From: Prevotellaceae bacterium UBA1746
GTDB lineage: Bacteria > Bacteroidota > Bacteroidia > Bacteroidales > Bacteroidaceae
DNA: 17,560 nucleotides
Assembly: GCA_905369775.1 (NCBI GenBank)
Contig: CAJPJR010000041.1
Location: 1 to 17,560, forward strand
Direction: 5' to 3'
Shown: piece after piece, positions 14,182-17,560 of the stretch
Layout of the letters: every line of letters begins with the position of its first letter
Numbering within the stretch: position 1 is the stretch's first letter
Made by a program: the position numbers and the translations under genes
Notes under the pieces: generated by a model
Databases searched by the model: none
What the model was told of the DNA's origin: nothing
The model's input: only the letters and a program-made list of their open reading frames with translations

Positions 14182-14212
14182 CAAATATAGTGGTTTTAAG
14201 GCACATTGCCAA
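14182..14212 (-). promoter_or_regulatory. Bacteroidetes-type promoter of the tlpA-mla operon
   Basis: Read on the minus strand, TATATTTG (14189 down to 14182) is a perfect TAnnTTTG -7 element, and TTG (14212 down to 14210) lies 20 bases upstream. Transcription should start near 14176, giving a leader of about 45 bases before the start codon at 14130. No other promoter of this quality is seen within the four-gene operon. Confidence 0.75.
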
Positions 14213-14420
14213 GCTTTCCCTTTCGTGCGTGGAGAAAAATATGGGACGATGCTTCCAATTGTTCGTAGCTTTATTGGGAAACTCCGGAGATTTTACGAGA
14301 AAGCGGGGGAGAATCCTCGAAAAATTGGGCGTTTTCTGAGCTGCGTGCGCGTGGGGGGCGAGGAAGCACCGTGGCGGCTAACGAGGGCTTCGTTGTTTTC
14401 GAAGTTGGTATGGGAGGAGT
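14213..14420. other. Intergenic stretch with nothing recognised
   Basis: Between the tlpA promoter and the PBP terminator there are about 200 bases with no gene I recognise. Short open frames exist on both strands (for example minus 14271-14495 and plus 14177-14482), but they show no domain, signal peptide or plausible start context. Part of it may be the distal upstream region of the tlpA promoter or a decayed gene. Confidence 0.5.
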
Positions 14421-14422
14421 AC

Positions 14423-14459
14423 AAAAAATCCCCATTTCTTGAGATGAGAAATGGGGATT
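14423..14459 (-). terminator. Rho-independent terminator of the PBP1A gene
   Basis: A perfect 13-base stem, AATCCCCATTTCT 14427-14439 against 14447-14459, encloses a 7-base loop. On the minus strand it is followed by a run of six Ts (14428 down to 14423). It starts 19 bases after the PBP stop codon, the expected position. Confidence 0.88.
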
Positions 14460-14478
14460 GTCGTGAACGACACCGGTG

Positions 14479-17082
14479 TTAATTGAAGACGTCATCGCTT
14501 TTATTCCTTTTCGGAGCGGCTTTTGTCTTTTGTTTCGGTGTCTTGTTGCCTTGGTTCTCTTGGTGTGTTGTGCCGGGACCTGCCGATTGTTGCGGGGTGT
14601 TTCCGGACGGTTCAGCTACATCTTGTGAGGAATGCGGCTTATCGACCGATGGCTCTGTCGATCTATCGCTGTTCGACTCTTGGTTCGCGTTTTCTTCCAG
14701 GTTCTTATAGGGGGCATCCGGATCGACTAATGAGTCTTTGGGTTCCTCATGCCGCTGTACCGGTTCGTCGTGTTGGGCAATATCTGCCGGATTGATGCCT
14801 TCGGGCACTGGATATTTTGCAAGATATTTCGGCGCAAGGGTGCGATCGGACAAAACTTTGCGCATGAACAAACCAAAGATGGGAAGCGCTGTGCGAGAAC
14901 CCTGCCCGAGCGCGCCGGATCGGAAGTGTATTTGGCGGTATTCTCCGCCTACCCAGGCACCGCCTACGAGTTTCGGCGTCACGCCCACAAACCATGCATC
15001 GGCGTGCGAGTTGGAAGTACCGGTTTTTCCGCCGACGTCGAGACTCTTGTTCCAATACCACTGTCCGATGTAGGAGGGGCTGACAAGACTCTGGGACGTT
15101 CCGCCCGCATCACTGACGCTGGCGTTCAGAAGCGCCTGCATGTAGTAAGCTTCTTGGGGATTGAGCACGGTATGCACGTCGCGATGATGCTCATACACCA
15201 CTTTTCCGTCAGAATCTTCGATTTTCTCGATCGTGTAGGGGCTGTTGTGCTCGCCGCAGTTGGCCACACTTGCGTAAGCGCCGACCAAATCGGTGAGATT
15301 CACGTCGCTGGCTCCGAGCGGGAGGGAGGGGGCATCGCGCAATTCGGTTTTGATGCCCATGTCTTGGGCTGTTTTGATGACATTGCTGATGCCAACTTCT
15401 TGACCGAGCTTGACTGCGATGGTATTCACGCTTTGTGCAAATGCCGTGCGGAGAGAAAGTTTGGCACCCGAGAAGCGTCCGTTGGCGTTGTGGGGAGTCC
15501 ACACGGAGGGCTTCCCATTCTCGTCCGTGACGTTCATTCGTATGTATGAATCTTGCAGTCGTGCGTCAGAAGGGAGCCAACCCATTTTGATCGCCGTGGC
15601 ATAGACGAAGAGTTTGAACGTAGAACCCGGCTGGTGCGTGGCACTGACGTTGTCGTGTTGCCAGGTATTGAAATCCACGTCGCCGACATAGGCTTTTACT
15701 TCGCCGGTTTGAGGTTCGATGGCTACAAAACCGGCGTGCATGTAGTGGAGCATGAAACGAAGGGAGTCGACTGACGACATCACACGCTCAATGGGACCGT
15801 CGTAGGTGAAGAGTTTCACGGGATGGGGCGTGTTGAGAATCTCAAGCACGCGACCCGGATCTTCAGGATGCCGCGCCGAAAGCATTTTGTAAGCGTCGGT
15901 CTGTTTCAACTTCTCCTGCAAGAAATTGGGGATGGGCTGATTTTTCTCGTCCACCCAGGGATCTTGATTTCCCCAATGGGCTTCGAAGTTCTTTTGCACG
16001 TTGCGCATTTGTTCGCTCACGGCTTCTTCGGCGTATCGCTGCATGCGACTGTCTACTGTCGTGTAGATCTTCAGGCCGTCCTTGTAGGGATCGAGGTCGG
16101 GAGTGAGCGCTTTCATTTCTTCGGCCACCGCTTGACGGAAGTAAAGTGCGTTGCCGTCGTAGGCACTCTCCACACTGAATTTCAGTTCGATGGGCTTATC
16201 CTTGAGTGTGTTGTACTCTGCTTGCGTGAGGCTGCCGTGTGTGTACATATTGTGCAGCACAACGTTGCGACGCTGCAGGGCACTGCGTGGATTGCTCTTG
16301 GGGTTGTAGGCCGAAGTGGCTTTGAGTAGTCCTACCAATACGGCGGCCTCTTCGGTTTTGAGCTTGGCGGGCGTCGTATTGAAGTAGGTTTTTGCCGCTG
16401 TCTTGATGCCGTAGGCGTTAGATCCGAAGTCTACCGTGTTGGCATACATGGTGAGGATCTCATTCTTGGTGCAGAACATTTCCAACTCGGTGGCAATGAT
16501 CATTTCCTTGAGCTTCATGATCAGAATCTTCACGCCCGGAATGTAGCCGAGCAGGCCTGTTGAGTATTCTGTGCGCACGCGGAACATGTTCTTGACGAGC
16601 TGCTGACTGATGGTGGAGGCTCCTCGCGCATGTCCGCGCAGGGCGTCTTTCATTGCACCGGCAGCACCGACAAAGTCCACACCGTGATGGCTGTAGAAGC
16701 GCTCGTCCTCAGTTGAAATGAGGGCGTGAACAAAGGCCGGTGCGATGGAATCGTAGGGAACCGGCGTTCGGTTTTCGCTAAAGAACTTGCCAAGGAGTTT
16801 GCCGTCGGAAGAATAAACCTCGGATGCGGCGGCATTTTTCGGATGCATGATGCTGGAGAGCGAAGGAGAGCGCCCGAAAAGCCAAAAGAGGTTGATCTGA
16901 ATGGCAAAGCAGGTGAAGAGGATGAAAAAAATGAAGGAGAAGAACCCGATACCGAGCTTCTTCCACCAAGGTGCGCCCTGGTAAAGAGATTTATACCAAC
17001 GCCACAAGCGCACCGGCGCACGGAAGATCCAGACAATTGGTGCAATTAGCTTTGCCCAGATGCTTTTTTTGGGGTGTGACAT
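14479..17082 (-). CDS. Class A penicillin-binding protein (PBP1A-type transglycosylase/transpeptidase)
   Basis: A protein of 867 residues. A cytoplasmic basic N-terminus is followed by one membrane anchor (about 44-66). The GT51 glycosyltransferase domain has EDERFYSHHGVD with catalytic Glu125, GASTISQQLVKNMF at 154-167, KLKEMIIATELE, and KNEILTMYAN at 206-215. The transpeptidase domain has PGSTFK with active Ser487 and Lys490, SVN at 551-553, and KTGTS at 686-690. It polymerises and cross-links peptidoglycan on the outer face of the inner membrane. After about residue 760 a tail of some 105 residues is hydrophilic, rich in Glu, Asp, Gln, Ser and Pro, and ends in a Lys/Arg-rich stretch, probably disordered. 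ATG 17082 is preferred to a TTG two codons upstream. It has its own promoter and terminator, so it is a single-gene unit. Confidence 0.95.
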   Translation of the reverse strand: MSHPKKSIWAKLIAPIVWIFRAPVRLWRWYKSLYQGAPWWKKLGIGFFSFIFFILFTCFAIQINLFWLFGRSPSLSSIMHPKNAAASEVYSSDGKLLGKFFSENRTPVPYDSIAPAFVHALISTEDERFYSHHGVDFVGAAGAMKDALRGHARGASTISQQLVKNMFRVRTEYSTGLLGYIPGVKILIMKLKEMIIATELEMFCTKNEILTMYANTVDFGSNAYGIKTAAKTYFNTTPAKLKTEEAAVLVGLLKATSAYNPKSNPRSALQRRNVVLHNMYTHGSLTQAEYNTLKDKPIELKFSVESAYDGNALYFRQAVAEEMKALTPDLDPYKDGLKIYTTVDSRMQRYAEEAVSEQMRNVQKNFEAHWGNQDPWVDEKNQPIPNFLQEKLKQTDAYKMLSARHPEDPGRVLEILNTPHPVKLFTYDGPIERVMSSVDSLRFMLHYMHAGFVAIEPQTGEVKAYVGDVDFNTWQHDNVSATHQPGSTFKLFVYATAIKMGWLPSDARLQDSYIRMNVTDENGKPSVWTPHNANGRFSGAKLSLRTAFAQSVNTIAVKLGQEVGISNVIKTAQDMGIKTELRDAPSLPLGASDVNLTDLVGAYASVANCGEHNSPYTIEKIEDSDGKVVYEHHRDVHTVLNPQEAYYMQALLNASVSDAGGTSQSLVSPSYIGQWYWNKSLDVGGKTGTSNSHADAWFVGVTPKLVGGAWVGGEYRQIHFRSGALGQGSRTALPIFGLFMRKVLSDRTLAPKYLAKYPVPEGINPADIAQHDEPVQRHEEPKDSLVDPDAPYKNLEENANQESNSDRSTEPSVDKPHSSQDVAEPSGNTPQQSAGPGTTHQENQGNKTPKQKTKAAPKRNKSDDVFN

Positions 17083-17106
17083 ATGCAATTATATAATGTA
17101 TGCTCG

Positions 17107-17137
17107 CGAAAATACAGTAAAGTCGGGAGTGCACAAA
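17107..17137 (-). promoter_or_regulatory. Probable promoter of the PBP1A gene
   Basis: On the minus strand TATTTTCG (17114 down to 17107) matches TAnnTTTG with one mismatch, and TTTG (17137 down to 17134) lies 19 bases upstream. The start site would be near 17101, about 20 bases before the ATG at 17082. The -33 element falls in the loop of the hairpin at 17119-17152. Confidence 0.5.
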
Positions 17138-17155
17138 GCACTACCCGACTTTTTT
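17119..17155. terminator. Strong hairpin between the HAD gene and the PBP1A gene
   Basis: AAAGTCGGG 17119-17127 pairs with CCCGACTTT 17144-17152, and AGTGC 17128-17132 with GCACT 17138-17142; one A is bulged and the loop is ACAAA. Six Ts (17150-17155) follow on the plus strand, while on the minus strand only the three Ts of the stem are present. The gene that needs ending here is on the minus strand (stop at 17266-17268, about 110 bases upstream), so it probably works as its terminator in spite of the weak T-run. Confidence 0.6.
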
Positions 17156-17265
17156 GGTGAAAAGTTGGCTTGTTTTGTGAGGTTGAGCAGGACTTGCGGC
17201 TTTTTGCGCGCTTTTGGTCAATGGTTGCGTGCATGCTTTCGCGCCGACTCCCCAAGTGTTTGGGC

Positions 17266-17560
17266 TTAAAAGGGCCACCATCCTTTTTTCTTGACGGGAG
17301 GTTCGATGATTTCTTCGGAGATCAGAAAATCCCGAAGGTTCATTTTCTTCTTTATGAGGGCGTAAATGGTCGGCCAGTCGGGCAAACCTCCGACATTGCG
17401 GTCATCGATGAAAAGATCGGCTTTGATTTTTCTCGAAAAATGCTTGCCGGTTCCGTCTTCTTCCTCGAAGTCTTTGTTGACGGCAAAGAAGCTTACTCCA
17501 CGCTGTTCGCAGAAGTCTACAGCTTCTTGGAGAAGATCGCCTTCGCGCACGGTCCAGAGG
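17266..17560 (-). CDS. BT0820-type HAD phosphatase, C-terminal part
   Basis: The gene is cut by the window edge. The visible frame reads LWTVREGDLLQEAVDFCEQRGV, then FFAVNKDFEEED, SRKIKADLFIDDRNVGGLPDWPTIYALI and a basic, proline-containing end (PPVKKKGWWPF). This matches the C-terminal two thirds of the small HAD phosphatases annotated as BT0820 family in Bacteroidetes, about 140 residues long. LWT is HAD motif II (Thr), and FIDDRN is motif IV. The nucleophile motif DxD lies beyond the edge. The GTG at 17548-17550 is an internal valine, not the start. The substrate is unknown. About 180 bases, including the hairpin and PBP1A promoter, separate it from the PBP gene. Confidence 0.82.
   Translation of the reverse strand, partial: LWTVREGDLLQEAVDFCEQRGVSFFAVNKDFEEEDGTGKHFSRKIKADLFIDDRNVGGLPDWPTIYALIKKKMNLRDFLISEEIIEPPVKKKGWWPF

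Noticed and set aside
14271..14495. A 74-codon minus-strand frame in the PBP-tlpA gap
   Set aside because: It runs through the strong PBP terminator and overlaps the end of the PBP gene; the composition is low in complexity with no motif.
17083..17088. A TTG start two codons upstream for the PBP gene
   Set aside because: ATG 17082 is a better start and leaves the anchor and all domains unchanged.
1..17560. CRISPR array, tRNA, rRNA, transposase or phage genes
   Set aside because: No regularly spaced direct repeats, no cloverleaf or rRNA sequence and no transposase or integrase motif were seen on either strand.

Overview
The window reads as a dense chromosomal segment from a member of the Bacteroidetes, most likely the Bacteroidales and plausibly Prevotellaceae. 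The reasons are promoter motifs of the Bacteroidetes type (TTG/TTTG, 17-20 bases, TAnnTTTG), almost no Shine-Dalgarno sequences, a DUF3256-type protein, a BT0820-type HAD phosphatase, an EFR1-type ferredoxin, and lipoproteins of which one has an acidic stretch straight after the lipobox cysteine. Species cannot be fixed from the sequence alone. No rRNA, tRNA, CRISPR array, insertion sequence, phage or plasmid gene was seen.

Layout, plus strand first. At 1-212 is the 3' end of fabD, followed by a hairpin terminator. At 298-1995 is a cytoplasmic GH13 alpha-amylase-family enzyme. ispE, an EFR1-type flavodoxin/ferredoxin protein and an HD-domain phosphohydrolase (2032-4291) form a tight run closed by a strong terminator. 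fabI (4464-5321) has its own promoter and terminator. A second promoter at about 5377-5406 drives a four-gene run: a DUF2520 Rossmann protein, a KdsC-like HAD phosphatase, a Maf nucleotide pyrophosphatase and a small lipoprotein (5426-7845). After a 300-base non-coding stretch rich in palindromes comes a surface-sugar cassette (8146-11487): FdtA/QdtA-like ketoisomerase, FemAB/GNAT-like acyltransferase, FdtB/QdtB-like PLP aminotransferase and a GT2 glycosyltransferase.

From 11654 to the end the genes lie on the minus strand. One operon, read right to left, is a TlpA-like thioredoxin lipoprotein, an MlaE-like permease, an MlaF-like ATPase and a short DUF3256-type protein (14130 down to 11654). 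It has a clear Bacteroidetes promoter. Upstream is a large class A penicillin-binding protein (17082 down to 14479) and then the C-terminal part of a BT0820-type HAD phosphatase cut by the window edge.

Most of the window is envelope housekeeping: fatty-acid synthesis (FabD, FabI), isoprenoid precursor (IspE), Kdo (KdsC), phospholipid transport (MlaE/MlaF), peptidoglycan synthesis (PBP1A) and surface glycan (sugar cassette). The less ordinary points are a 93-base long inverted repeat between the converging sugar and Mla operons, a DUF3256 gene that looks cut at both ends beside it, alternative palindromes in front of the sugar cassette, the FemAB-type enzyme in place of the usual left-handed beta-helix acetyltransferase, and three places where a terminator and the next promoter abut or overlap. 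No clearly new defence or mobile system was found.
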